DNA of 64,000 nt from Torulaspora globosa. Taxonomy: Eukaryota > Ascomycota > Saccharomycetes > Saccharomycetales > Saccharomycetaceae. The notes under the pieces are model-generated. The model did not search any database, was not told the DNA's origin, and was given only the letters and a program-made list of their open reading frames with translations. Below are positions 48,601 to 57,875 of the stretch, piece after piece. The stretch lies in assembly GCF_014133895.1 (NCBI RefSeq), contig NC_050732.1, forward strand, positions 62,001 through 126,000. Reading direction: 5' to 3'. A program made the position numbers and the translations under genes. The first letter of the stretch is position 1; each line of letters starts with the position of its first letter.

Positions 48601-49442
48601 CAATCGTCAAGAACTAAATTATTCACAGCCTGGACCTGGCCTTGGTTTCCGATCTCAAAAAACTTGCAAACACCTTCTCTGCCATTAAATGTCATAAACT
48701 CTTTGGCGTGCTGATGTCTTCTGACGCACCAGGGTCCGTCTGATCCAAGATCCAGACAGTAATTAAGAGTGACGTATTCCAATGTTTTGTTTATAGTCAT
48801 GCCATAAAGATGGCCGGTGGTTAAGGTTACCACGATGATGGGATTAGCATCTCCCAGATTAAAAACCTGGCATTCATCGATTCCTCGGTGGGTAAAAAGC
48901 GGCATAACGTCCCCCACCCGGCAAATAGAGTTCTCAGTGACAAGCAAGTATATGCGTTCTAGAGTTGTGGCACTGCTTTTCTCCAATTCGTCGCCTTCAG
49001 GTCCTTCCAAGGGCGATTGGTGCAAAAGCTCTTCAATTTCAGAGTCTTCCAGCGTCTCTGGATCGTTGCTAATATCAAAAACCTCCTCCATGGCTCTCAA
49101 ATGGGCATATGGCTTGGCATCAGACGTGGATGTGGCATTCCTTGTCGTTATGAGCACCGGGGCCTTCCTCTCCTCGGTACGGTATCGAGGTAGAACTAAT
49201 GACAGGCACTTTCTAGGCTTTTTTCCTTCAATTGTATTACAGCGTTTGAAATAAAGCTTAGGTAAAACGGCTCTTAAAATTACCTGGGGATCTTCTTCTA
49301 CCCTTTTCGAGATGTCAACATCATCATCAATGCCATGATATGATAAAGGTCCATCGTTATCTTGAATCACTGACAGTTCACCAAAACAAAACCAGATTGC
49401 ATCACGACGATTTAGAAATCTCTGATCATTCTCAAATGTCAT
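45648..49442 (-). CDS. MMS1: Mms1, DDB1-like adaptor of the Rtt101 cullin ubiquitin ligase
   Basis: Mms1 links the cullin Rtt101 to Mms22 or Crt10 and supports replication through DNA damage and H3K56-linked nucleosome assembly. The 1,264-residue protein (S. cerevisiae 1,407) is built of beta-rich repeats, as expected for DDB1/CPSF-A type propellers (for example VVVTLTTGHLYGMTINKTLE, HCLVVGALSGHINACLVDGN, GGLYILRAEHKNETQLDEAT). An acidic run with DETDEMDEMDEIDAFARP lies near the C-terminus. Sequence identity to S. cerevisiae is low, so the name rests on size, fold-like pattern and position beside RHO1 (YPR164W). Confidence 0.85.
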   Translation of the reverse strand: MTFENDQRFLNRRDAIWFCFGELSVIQDNDGPLSYHGIDDDVDISKRVEEDPQVILRAVLPKLYFKRCNTIEGKKPRKCLSLVLPRYRTEERKAPVLITTRNATSTSDAKPYAHLRAMEEVFDISNDPETLEDSEIEELLHQSPLEGPEGDELEKSSATTLERIYLLVTENSICRVGDVMPLFTHRGIDECQVFNLGDANPIIVVTLTTGHLYGMTINKTLEYVTLNYCLDLGSDGPWCVRRHQHAKEFMTFNGREGVCKFFEIGNQGQVQAVNNLVLDDCTILECIFFPNENDSHFFLFIAALQSNRLMYYCIEWDTSEPKVKKVHYLTYWTDHTFEACAPLSDNKILVFYVGVLEVISANQLMSGETNFNRSEAGNLRAIRDHFYAPKLLELLKRERAEEFSKFEHCLVVGALSGHINACLVDGNDQTTIYSLTRFKGLSGLCSMDERADLDNEYPLIVISYGRTIELFIDIGEMRPTTSANLVSSFSALTFKHTMDSSSEGTSEIMVVPPRKRWGRHASEIWLTSPTAITNFQTSGSLRKVYRICKLRHISFFNSARCYPLNGLQPEFRNRLSRDLGKLGQQAYIIFGTDRTPVSTAPSSTCLTLDLSTAEPQLTEVDDLMIRTDEECFEVFLTSRFLIQVSRRSIYAQSLKFGIDDEPIIYSPGWRIDGVARFEQAVIIWNDKERQMQYIEDINCIDKKEFPAINLSDDGMTGIEEGQLECQLVRGSDGKIIVYLAGNGKLIKLSPNLSGPAKAITLCSGQIKTMTCLKDWLCFIRNGGEIIAVRHSDLSMQSVDLDFQFSDIRLRKMNDCSCLVFSTQEVAVFTLADTDSFRYCFYELNLPYETNVNASIVDVQVDEVNGKVFLQRFDGLHVLEMSYYSWNRSKYILRSTRDMNKKFIFVEKINRMLVVNFDSRKWDCIKLSNGKTLSLNPSVLFEETASLVDVVEIPTEDKSVTLVLNFGKLIKLVHLLPQRGKIIVKQGHKVCFGFPILPFAAIRPDGGLYILRAEHKNETQLDEATILAVEVSETGLKFTQGLTFYIEDVRQIKEFKIYGRDIIVNHAGYNTIFLLKDIRKSMLRKQIKIIALEVDPGFSLRSLHPLNGDCFVAAVQSREPSVTLSHLLFFHRSDVELQSSLDGMPAGQQYDYFERAAAAHTAQVSSRLQNSTDAEAGEDDETDEMDEMDEIDAFARPAQPAPGVRHNDAHLGEPYSTITLAYHVKDLAYDAADQKLLVLATDDSVAVYQLDTGAEHRAAGTPASV

Positions 49443-49650
49443 GAAACGACCGCTTGTTAAGCCTCTTTGGTCAATAAGACTTTAAGAAGTAAATTATAGT
49501 CCACCGGTACTTGCTTGCGAAATAAAAAAAGAAGAGCTTCCTACTCTTAAACAGAACCATAATTAAAGTAAAATAATAGACTATTGATACAAAATAAACC
49601 AGTCATTCATATCTGCCGGCAAACTAAAATTAATAACAGAAGGAGCACTC

Positions 49651-52600
49651 CTAATCTTGTAAATCTTCGGCGTGAGTATAGGATTCATATCGGGATAATT
49701 GCTTCAATGGCATGTCATCCGTGAGTTTGGGGGGATGATTTCTAACCTTCGTCTCGAGAAATTTGACTGCATGCCTGATGATGTCTTTGAGTATCATCTT
49801 TCTCAGATGCATGAAAAGATCTATTAAACGCATGGTTTGGTTCTCGAACGTCAACTTCGGGAAATGGAACATAAAATCTGTTACGTTAATCATACGCTTT
49901 GCGCCTCTGCCCCTGAAGCTTATGCAGAGAAGGAAGCTATTGATCGTGATGTTCTCAATGATGAAGAAAACACCGGATCTTTGCACCATCTCACGCAGGT
50001 CTGGTCCCTTCTCGCCAGAGAAGTTCATATAATCATCAGCAAGCTCGACATCGTAAGCGCTTTCCACGTCCGCCTGCTCTTGTTGTTCTTTCTGCCCGTT
50101 CATTTTCATCGACAAGTCTTCCTTGGGAACAAGCCAGGCGATGAGACGGTTAATAGTTTCCTCCTCCAATCCCAGGGAGAAGTCGGCTAAATTCGTCTCA
50201 GCATGTTTTATGACCTTGATACCGCCTATCGGCCTATTCATAACCCAGCTTATCTTTATTAAATGTTCATCGGACTTCGAATATCTGTTGTTTGGGATAT
50301 ACGGACCTAGTACATTTTTGTACGTTGCGTTTCTTTGCAGATGAAATACCTGTGCCATTTCAGCTGTGATGCTACTCTTGTTGAATCCATTCGAAGACTC
50401 TTCCCTCTGAAAGTGAAGTTTAGCCACCGCAACATCTACAAACGGCGATGAATCACTTTCAAGCATATGAAAGATTGTTTCTTTCAAATGAGCATTCCAG
50501 AGAAGAGTGCGACTCTGGTTTTCAGCAGGCCCAAGACCAGAACTGAAAACTCTCATCAGAATGTAGAGGCGCAAAAGGTTGTCTGCTCTCTCGTTTCGCA
50601 CAGTGTCAAACTCCATTTTATCTGCTTCATCTAATATAGGTCTCCTAAAAGAAAACTCATTCTCAATGTCTGAAAGCATTTTCAGATTTCGATGAATTTC
50701 TGAAACTAGTCGATGCATTTGTGAGACATCTTCTGGGTAATATCCTAATGTCCATTTCTCTATTTGTTTACGCAATTCAGCATTTTCCGGTTCCATGTAA
50801 ATTAAAAGATTAGTGATCATTGAATAAAGCGTCATGTATCTTTTTGAATCTGATGTCAATATAATTTTGGGAATGTAGACGCTGACCGTATCTTTAAAAT
50901 TTCCTTGCTTTAAAGCATACACATTTGTGAATTGAGATGCATTGTCATAAATCACCACGGCAGAGAGATCTTTCATAATAGCGTTCGAAGCCAGAGCCGT
51001 CGGCTCCAAACAGAGATTTATACTCAGCCATGGCGGCCATTGGACTCCCTTATCCTGCCCGTAGCCGTCTATTGCAAAATCCATCTCCAGTAAATCTTGA
51101 TCATCAAATTCATAATCACTCTTTGAAAAATGGAATACATTTGCTTTGGTAAAGTGAATTCCGTATCGTCTTAAAAATACATCATCATCGTATTTGGCCC
51201 TCTCGACTCCGAAAGACAGTACCTTCAACATAATGGTTGGTGTCGTAACAACTAAGCAAGTGTCTGCCGCCTTGTCGGAGATCAGTTGAATCTGAGGGTT
51301 AATGAACTGAACAATATGGTTGTGTTGCACAGCATATTCGGTGTCTGATCCTAGTTTTGATATTCCGTTATTGAAGATATCTTCTAATATTTTGTTGACG
51401 GTTTCTTCAGTGGCGTTGTTCAAATCTTCTGCAAACTGTGTGCCGCGATTAAAGTCTAATTTACTGCTCTGACTTTCGTTCTCTTGATGCGATGTCTCGC
51501 TATTTATTATTTTGCTGATGATTTTCAAGCAGTGCTGCTCAGTCAATGAGGCGAACTGGCGTGTCAAGCTCCTGTAATGTAGGTACTTGAACACGATGTT
51601 TCTAGTATCTTCATTCCATCTCAGGAGCATTCCGCATACATGGTAACGGTTCTCGAATTCTCGTGCGGAGATTACAGAGCTTTGAAGCTTCTCAACGAAA
51701 GGGTAGTTAAACTCCACTTCCGATTTATCGAATCCCATAGCCAGTTTGTTGAGGGAGTTACAATCTTCTAACATTTGATCAACACCGCAAATTGCCCGGT
51801 CACTTTCTTCTAAGTTATGTTTCAACAGTTCAATATTACTACGGCCCTCAGGTGAGTGTATTTTCTCTTCAAGACTCTTCTTGTGCTTGATTAGTAGATC
51901 TCGTCTTTTCTTAAGAGAGACGAAAGGTAACTTCAGCGGCTCGCCCAATACACATTTGTGTGATAGATTATTCTTGAACGGCACAATACGTTTATGTGTC
52001 GCAGGATCAACTTGAAATGTATCACCGTATGCAGCTCGCCTTAGATACATGAACTGCCTAGCATATAGCAATCGCACCATTTTCAGATCTGGAACATAAT
52101 TCTCGATATCAATGAAATTGACCTCTTTGAAATCACTAGGATCATACCAACTCATATCGCCATCTGGGATATTAAACTTCGCCTCTGCTTTCTCTTCGAT
52201 AAACTTCGCGAGCCTAAAGGATGCCTCAATGGCACGTATATCAAGCTCCACAGTCGAAATGTCACCTTCTAGAAGTTTGAGGCTCATAATCTTTTTGGTC
52301 TTATCTAGGCCTTCCTGGTACTTTAGCATTACTTCTTTCCGCTGGTGCAAATCCATCACGAAGTTGTCAGTCTTTGCCTTGAGGCCGCTGAATTCGATAG
52401 TTTCGCGATTGCTCTTTCTCAATTCATGTGAATTATGAATGCTATGCGCCAAATGAGTTATGTAGAGTGGTGAAACATCAGCGTGGTATGATATAGTGCA
52501 TAGGTGTTCTCCAAACTTCGGACTTATGCTCTGAAACCCAAACAGTTGGCCCCTCCTAACTGGAAGGTTTCCAGCAAAAGATCTCCACCAGTTCATAAAA

Positions 52601-55600
52601 AGATGTATGCTTGCTGGACTTAATTGCATGGTATTGTAAGCACTGTCAGATCTTGAGAGGAGAAGAAATGACATGTGGATAAAGTGACTTCTGAATTTGG
52701 CATATGAATCATGTTTGTCTGGGTCAGGCACCGCTCGGGGGTTGCAGAGCCGAGCCTCGTAGTGTGGTTTAAAAGAGCGGCTTCTTTCGAGTGACCCTTT
52801 AATTAGCCGCTCTAACACTATTCCTACTTTAAGAAGTACCCCTCCCGCTAAACTTATGCCTGTTTTCTCGATGTAGCGCGATGCCATTGTTGCTCTTTCA
52901 GAGGCTTCCTTTGTTGTTTTCTCCAAATCCAATAGGTAATAAAACGACGCATGTTGCTGTAAGTTGGTGTTATCGTGACTGGGAATGAATACTGTTTGGT
53001 CAGATGGACGAGACCAAACAAGAAGAGGCCTAGCAAAGTGGTTAGGTGTACTGAAATGTACTGTGTCGGCTTTGCATGATAAGAAATCGAGGGGATCATC
53101 TTTTTCATTACAATCGAGCATGACGTTTTCGGCAAACCCTAGAATGAATCCAGCAGCATCAGGTCCGATTTTGTAAGGACTCTTGCCGCCCTTGAGACAG
53201 ACATCGAACTTACCCTTTTTCTTCCACGACACTTTGACACGGGCGTGAAAAATGTATCTCAGCTTATCCCAGAAGCCAAGTTTTGGAGAGGGGTCGATTG
53301 GAGGTTTTGAAAAATTGTCTAAACATTGCATCGTTTGCTGAATAGCCGGTTGATAACCTCCGCCCCAAGTAACCTGAGTAGTGCCATTTGAATAAATATC
53401 AAAGTCAAGTTTAGTATAGAGCTTGGCACTCGTCAATGTCCTCGGAACAGTGATCGAATAGTAGCTGTCCTTACCACCATCGCTCGAAGGCACAAGAGGC
53501 ACAAACACTTCTCTGACTTCATTGCTTGAGCGAATCATATCCTCGGCGATTATCAAATCACCGTGAAAGTGATTGCCGCTTATGCCAACTTGCGTCATTC
53601 CTAATGGCGGAATATAAACCAGAGGAAGCGGATAATCCTTTAAGTGCCACCTCAGCTCAGTAAACTTGAAATTGAAATACATTGGTAACATAATGGTATA
53701 TTCAGCATCTTTTGGAGCTCCTTTTCCGACTTCATGTATGAAATCTGCAATACCATCAATTCCAAATGATGGTTGGAAAATATCCACATCAATTCCCTCC
53801 ACAATTAAATTGGCAAGGAAAGGATGCGTTCGGAAAGGAAGAACTCTATGATTGAAATCCTCCGGCAAGGTGGTTGTGTCAAATTCTCCCCATAAAAATG
53901 GGAAGTTCTTGTCGTATTCATCTTTCTCCTTCTGTTTGTAATGCATGATTCTATTGATCCAGGAAGTTGAGAAGTTTTCAAGTAGACGGTTATAGGCGTC
54001 CTCAATTTCTGATGAGATAAAGATCTCATGTTCTTCGACTTTCTCCTCATTAATATTCATATCATTCTTATGGTCCGGATGTGTTAGAGAGTTACTCGCC
54101 TTTAAATGAAACCTTCTCTTCAAAGCGCGAATTCGTTGGATTATGTCACTAACCTTAATTGACGCCATTTTCTGACTTTCAGAGACTTTCGATTGGGTCT
54201 GTTTGAGTACTTCGGCAGCTGTCCGTCTTTCAAATTCTTCAAGCTTCGCAAGTCTCGATTTTTGCTCTTCCAGACCTATTTGACATATCATGTTGAGCTC
54301 CGCCTCAAATGGATCATCTTCAATACTAAAGAGCCATCTCTTCGACTTCAGTTTTACTTTCGGCAGAGATGGGCTTTTGACTGGATGAGGGAAGATGACG
54401 CAATCGTTCTTTGAGGTTTTGAAGCTGTGAATCATCTGCTTTAAAGTCTTATAAACCGTTGGAATATTATCAATAAGGGTGTAAAGCTCAAACTTGTGAG
54501 GGATACTTATATGCCACATTTCGTTCTCCAAAATGACGGCCGGCGAAAGCGATTCAAAGCTGCCAAATCCGCTCCCCATTTGCTCAATAATTGCGTCAGC
54601 GTTCAAAGAAATATTATAGCGTAATACTGTAAGCAGACGGACCCAGTGATTGGGCACGAGAGGTGATTCGATGCATAACTGAAGTTGCTGACCATTAAGT
54701 GAAAACTCAGTCAAATCCTTGAGAGTCAAGAAAACCGAAGTTGCCTGGAACCTGGCTGTTAACCCGTTAGGTAGCACGAAAATGTTAGTTATGAGTTCTG
54801 ACGAAATGTTAAACTGAAGCAAATTCTTCAGCTCCGCCCATTTGATATAATGATAAAATCGTTTCCGCCTTTTCTGCGAGACGGCCATAAAGTGCTTTTT
54901 AGCCAAAGATTCACGCGAGTGCGAGCAGACGTCATGGCCGAAAATCTGCTTTACGGTATGAACACCAGATATGATCAAGAACAAATTCATTAGTGATAAC
55001 ACAGATTTGAGTCGCTTGTTCTCGACCTGAACTGCGATATAACGATCGCCATCGGCCTCGAAAGTGGACGTCTCGGGAAAGACTTTGATGGAAAGTACGG
55101 CCACTTTGGAAACTTTTCTCGCTGAGAGTTCATTATTTGCACATGTAGTCTCGGAAATTATGGTAGATGACAGATCATTGATAAGTGTGTTAAAATTCCA
55201 AAGATGTTGAACTTCAGTTTCTTCGCTGGTTGAAATATCATCCAGTCCTTCGTTTTGATAATGTTTGTAACTTCCAGCCTGACCAGACTTGCTCATAGTT
55301 GTCCGTCCTGTTTCAACTTTGTTGTGCCATTGAGTGCGATTCCCAAAGAGAGCGATTTGAATCTTATCTGTCTCTAGACAGTATTTTCTCAATCTGCCAT
55401 CGACAAAATCTTCGGAACTTTGCGGATCAATGTTTGAAAAGACGCATGGAGGCATGAAGACTGAGCGAGCACCAAATGTGAATTGGACCTGTCTAAAATC
55501 AATCTTGAAGTAGTCGAACAATTCGGGCAATTCCTGGAAAAATAATTCGCTTGGCAGAATTTTCTGACATTTTAGACTCCTGCCAATCTTAGAACATTCT

Positions 55601-57381
55601 TTCTCCGTCTCGCTCAGGGTTTCTGCAAATTTTCGATAGTAGTCCATGAAGTAGTTTTGCTCCACGTCTAAATATCTGGAATCAAGCTTCTTGAATATGG
55701 CATTCAGTACAATCATAGTCGGCAACTCGGATAGATCAACTGTAAAGGTATCAACATTGATTTGAGCCGCAAATAAAAGCTCTGGTATGATTTTTATAGA
55801 ATTCTTCCATGCGATGCTATCTATCACCAGTATAGTGTGCACGTAGTCGAATTCTTGAACCACATGCTGCGACGTAAGACCTATCATCTCGATGCTACAA
55901 TTCACAGCATGGTGTACTTGATTTTTCTTATCATCTTCGTCAGCGTTAAATCTCTGAGTCTCATAATTGAGCATCAAGGCTGAAAGTTTGTGGATCAAAA
56001 AGTCCTTTTGGTCGCTGACAACCAGCCTAGGGTCCTCGAGGGTCATTTTAATGTTTATCAAGGGGAGTAAAGCCTTGAAATATTCGAAGGTAATTTTTTT
56101 GCTGATTAGAAACGTCGAATAGGATTCTTTGTATCGTGTGCACTCAGGAGGCGCCAGAATGCTTTTGAAAACGCTGATGTTGCTCTTGAAACATTTGTAG
56201 AAAGAAAGATGATCCACATCCACATCGACCGTTGGTGAGGAGATATGGCCCTTGATACTGCATACGGCATTCTCAAGCTCACCGCTTTCGCCGTAAGCAA
56301 ATCGTTGAGACAGAAGATTCGAAGAGCCGAAAAGGGACACATTAGGAACCTCCAGTACTTTGAAATTTTGCAATTGTGCGCTATTACAGGTCTCTTTCAC
56401 GTTCATAGATACTGAAAAGCCAGAGAGCGTTGAATTAAATTTGAAAGGGGTATCATCTTCCCGAAAAAGCAGTTTGAAACCTGGGACAGAAGTGTCGATC
56501 CTCTCCACGTTGAGGAAAAACGTCTCAACAAACACATCCAAGCTCAAGAACTCGTTCAGAGCAACCAAATCTGGTTCGCTTGTCATGGGAATCATTTCAA
56601 TTGAGATCTGGTCAATAGACGCGGTGAATCTAGTCAGCGCCTGAAGCGAATCACATACCTGGTTGATCGTAGATATCAAGTAATGCTTCCCGGCTTCAAC
56701 TCGCTCCTCGATGGTCAATTGCTCGACCGCTTCGACAGTCTTCTTTTCCGTCTGCCATGAGCTCAACGAATCCAGCGGAAGTTTCACATCGCCGACCTTA
56801 AGGTCCACACACAGATCCTTGAGCGGTAGTCCTTTTCCTACGCTGTCCGTTAACACTTGGCACCTGCTCGTGAGGGAGACATCTTCCAACAGAACATCAC
56901 CGTTGAAAGCGAGACCTGTCATTACGAAAGACACACGCAAAACGTTCCGCGACTGCACCATCCTTGGATGCATTCTCACAGTTGCAAGATTCACTTGCGA
57001 GCTTTCCAACTTGACGTTAAAACACATAATGTGCAGTCCGTCGATAAACTTAATGATCCATTGATAATATCTCGGCGACAGCGACGAAAGTCTGGCGCTC
57101 AAATTTCCTGAAGAGCCGTTCCTCTTCTTCTTCGAAACGTCATCGCCCGGCTTTCTATGAAATATAGTAACATCACGGACCAGAAACTTCTTATCGGACG
57201 GTATAAACTGAATAGAACCAATGTAAAGAACATCACGGATCGCCAAACGACCTATCTGCAACCTGAATATGTTCACATAAGAGACTGACACCCCAAAAGC
57301 GAATCTCAGCAGCACCCTGAAGGCGATCCAAACAAGGATCGAAAGCAAAATCAGCCGTATGGCGATTTCGCCATAAACCAT
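49651..57381 (-). CDS. FMP27: Fmp27/Hob1, bridge-like lipid transfer protein (Hobbit family)
   Basis: This 2,576-residue protein (S. cerevisiae 2,628) belongs to the repeating-beta-groove lipid transfer family that spans ER-plasma membrane contacts. An N-terminal anchor IRLILLSILVWIAFRVLLRF lies near residues 8-27. The family signatures GFWDK (SPKLGFWDKLRYIFHARV, about residue 1,366) and WPPW (GVQWPPWLSINLCLEPTALA, about residue 2,113) are both present. Long stretches of alternating hydrophobic residues fit the groove. S. cerevisiae also has the related Ypr117w. The name FMP27 (YLR454W) is preferred because PDP3 (YLR455W) and the YLR456W-type gene are close by. No frameshift across 7.7 kb. 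Confidence 0.9.
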   Translation of the reverse strand: MVYGEIAIRLILLSILVWIAFRVLLRFAFGVSVSYVNIFRLQIGRLAIRDVLYIGSIQFIPSDKKFLVRDVTIFHRKPGDDVSKKKRNGSSGNLSARLSSLSPRYYQWIIKFIDGLHIMCFNVKLESSQVNLATVRMHPRMVQSRNVLRVSFVMTGLAFNGDVLLEDVSLTSRCQVLTDSVGKGLPLKDLCVDLKVGDVKLPLDSLSSWQTEKKTVEAVEQLTIEERVEAGKHYLISTINQVCDSLQALTRFTASIDQISIEMIPMTSEPDLVALNEFLSLDVFVETFFLNVERIDTSVPGFKLLFREDDTPFKFNSTLSGFSVSMNVKETCNSAQLQNFKVLEVPNVSLFGSSNLLSQRFAYGESGELENAVCSIKGHISSPTVDVDVDHLSFYKCFKSNISVFKSILAPPECTRYKESYSTFLISKKITFEYFKALLPLINIKMTLEDPRLVVSDQKDFLIHKLSALMLNYETQRFNADEDDKKNQVHHAVNCSIEMIGLTSQHVVQEFDYVHTILVIDSIAWKNSIKIIPELLFAAQINVDTFTVDLSELPTMIVLNAIFKKLDSRYLDVEQNYFMDYYRKFAETLSETEKECSKIGRSLKCQKILPSELFFQELPELFDYFKIDFRQVQFTFGARSVFMPPCVFSNIDPQSSEDFVDGRLRKYCLETDKIQIALFGNRTQWHNKVETGRTTMSKSGQAGSYKHYQNEGLDDISTSEETEVQHLWNFNTLINDLSSTIISETTCANNELSARKVSKVAVLSIKVFPETSTFEADGDRYIAVQVENKRLKSVLSLMNLFLIISGVHTVKQIFGHDVCSHSRESLAKKHFMAVSQKRRKRFYHYIKWAELKNLLQFNISSELITNIFVLPNGLTARFQATSVFLTLKDLTEFSLNGQQLQLCIESPLVPNHWVRLLTVLRYNISLNADAIIEQMGSGFGSFESLSPAVILENEMWHISIPHKFELYTLIDNIPTVYKTLKQMIHSFKTSKNDCVIFPHPVKSPSLPKVKLKSKRWLFSIEDDPFEAELNMICQIGLEEQKSRLAKLEEFERRTAAEVLKQTQSKVSESQKMASIKVSDIIQRIRALKRRFHLKASNSLTHPDHKNDMNINEEKVEEHEIFISSEIEDAYNRLLENFSTSWINRIMHYKQKEKDEYDKNFPFLWGEFDTTTLPEDFNHRVLPFRTHPFLANLIVEGIDVDIFQPSFGIDGIADFIHEVGKGAPKDAEYTIMLPMYFNFKFTELRWHLKDYPLPLVYIPPLGMTQVGISGNHFHGDLIIAEDMIRSSNEVREVFVPLVPSSDGGKDSYYSITVPRTLTSAKLYTKLDFDIYSNGTTQVTWGGGYQPAIQQTMQCLDNFSKPPIDPSPKLGFWDKLRYIFHARVKVSWKKKGKFDVCLKGGKSPYKIGPDAAGFILGFAENVMLDCNEKDDPLDFLSCKADTVHFSTPNHFARPLLVWSRPSDQTVFIPSHDNTNLQQHASFYYLLDLEKTTKEASERATMASRYIEKTGISLAGGVLLKVGIVLERLIKGSLERSRSFKPHYEARLCNPRAVPDPDKHDSYAKFRSHFIHMSFLLLSRSDSAYNTMQLSPASIHLFMNWWRSFAGNLPVRRGQLFGFQSISPKFGEHLCTISYHADVSPLYITHLAHSIHNSHELRKSNRETIEFSGLKAKTDNFVMDLHQRKEVMLKYQEGLDKTKKIMSLKLLEGDISTVELDIRAIEASFRLAKFIEEKAEAKFNIPDGDMSWYDPSDFKEVNFIDIENYVPDLKMVRLLYARQFMYLRRAAYGDTFQVDPATHKRIVPFKNNLSHKCVLGEPLKLPFVSLKKRRDLLIKHKKSLEEKIHSPEGRSNIELLKHNLEESDRAICGVDQMLEDCNSLNKLAMGFDKSEVEFNYPFVEKLQSSVISAREFENRYHVCGMLLRWNEDTRNIVFKYLHYRSLTRQFASLTEQHCLKIISKIINSETSHQENESQSSKLDFNRGTQFAEDLNNATEETVNKILEDIFNNGISKLGSDTEYAVQHNHIVQFINPQIQLISDKAADTCLVVTTPTIMLKVLSFGVERAKYDDDVFLRRYGIHFTKANVFHFSKSDYEFDDQDLLEMDFAIDGYGQDKGVQWPPWLSINLCLEPTALASNAIMKDLSAVVIYDNASQFTNVYALKQGNFKDTVSVYIPKIILTSDSKRYMTLYSMITNLLIYMEPENAELRKQIEKWTLGYYPEDVSQMHRLVSEIHRNLKMLSDIENEFSFRRPILDEADKMEFDTVRNERADNLLRLYILMRVFSSGLGPAENQSRTLLWNAHLKETIFHMLESDSSPFVDVAVAKLHFQREESSNGFNKSSITAEMAQVFHLQRNATYKNVLGPYIPNNRYSKSDEHLIKISWVMNRPIGGIKVIKHAETNLADFSLGLEEETINRLIAWLVPKEDLSMKMNGQKEQQEQADVESAYDVELADDYMNFSGEKGPDLREMVQRSGVFFIIENITINSFLLCISFRGRGAKRMINVTDFMFHFPKLTFENQTMRLIDLFMHLRKMILKDIIRHAVKFLETKVRNHPPKLTDDMPLKQLSRYESYTHAEDLQD

Positions 57382-57875
57382 GATGCCAAGCTTGGTGGTT
57401 TCAGCAGCGAGTAGTTCAGAATACTGGAAATGAGCGATACATTCAGGTCATCTTAGTAAGCTGATAAGGACAGCTTGAACTTAATATAAGCTCCTTCTGG
57501 CAAGAAGGGTAAGTACATCCACTTGCCTTGCAAATAACGGCTGGAAAACCCTTAGACCATGTCGCTTTGTACGTAGGCTTATCTGAAAGATTTATGTTTT
57601 GGTGCCATTAAGTTGTATTGACACTTGATGCTGTTGAAAGGATGAGACTGGCGATTCTGGGGTCATTGAATGCTCCTGCTGGTTCAAGGTCAGTTAGAAG
57701 CGACCTTAGTATCCAGGCGTCGAGGACGCTGGAGAATTGTGTTCTTACTTGTTCCGAATGGCGGTGATAAGTGTCGCTTTAGAGATTATATACTCGAAAG
57801 ATTGGGCTAGAAATAGTATAACGAACTATAATGCTTTGAAGAAAGCGGATATTGTGAACATTGTATCTTGGGATA
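57382..57875. other. FMP27 promoter and 3' flank of the wall-protein gene
   Basis: A 494-bp gap. An AATATAAG element near 57481 could serve FMP27, whose start is to the left. Short frames here show nothing recognisable. Confidence 0.4.
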
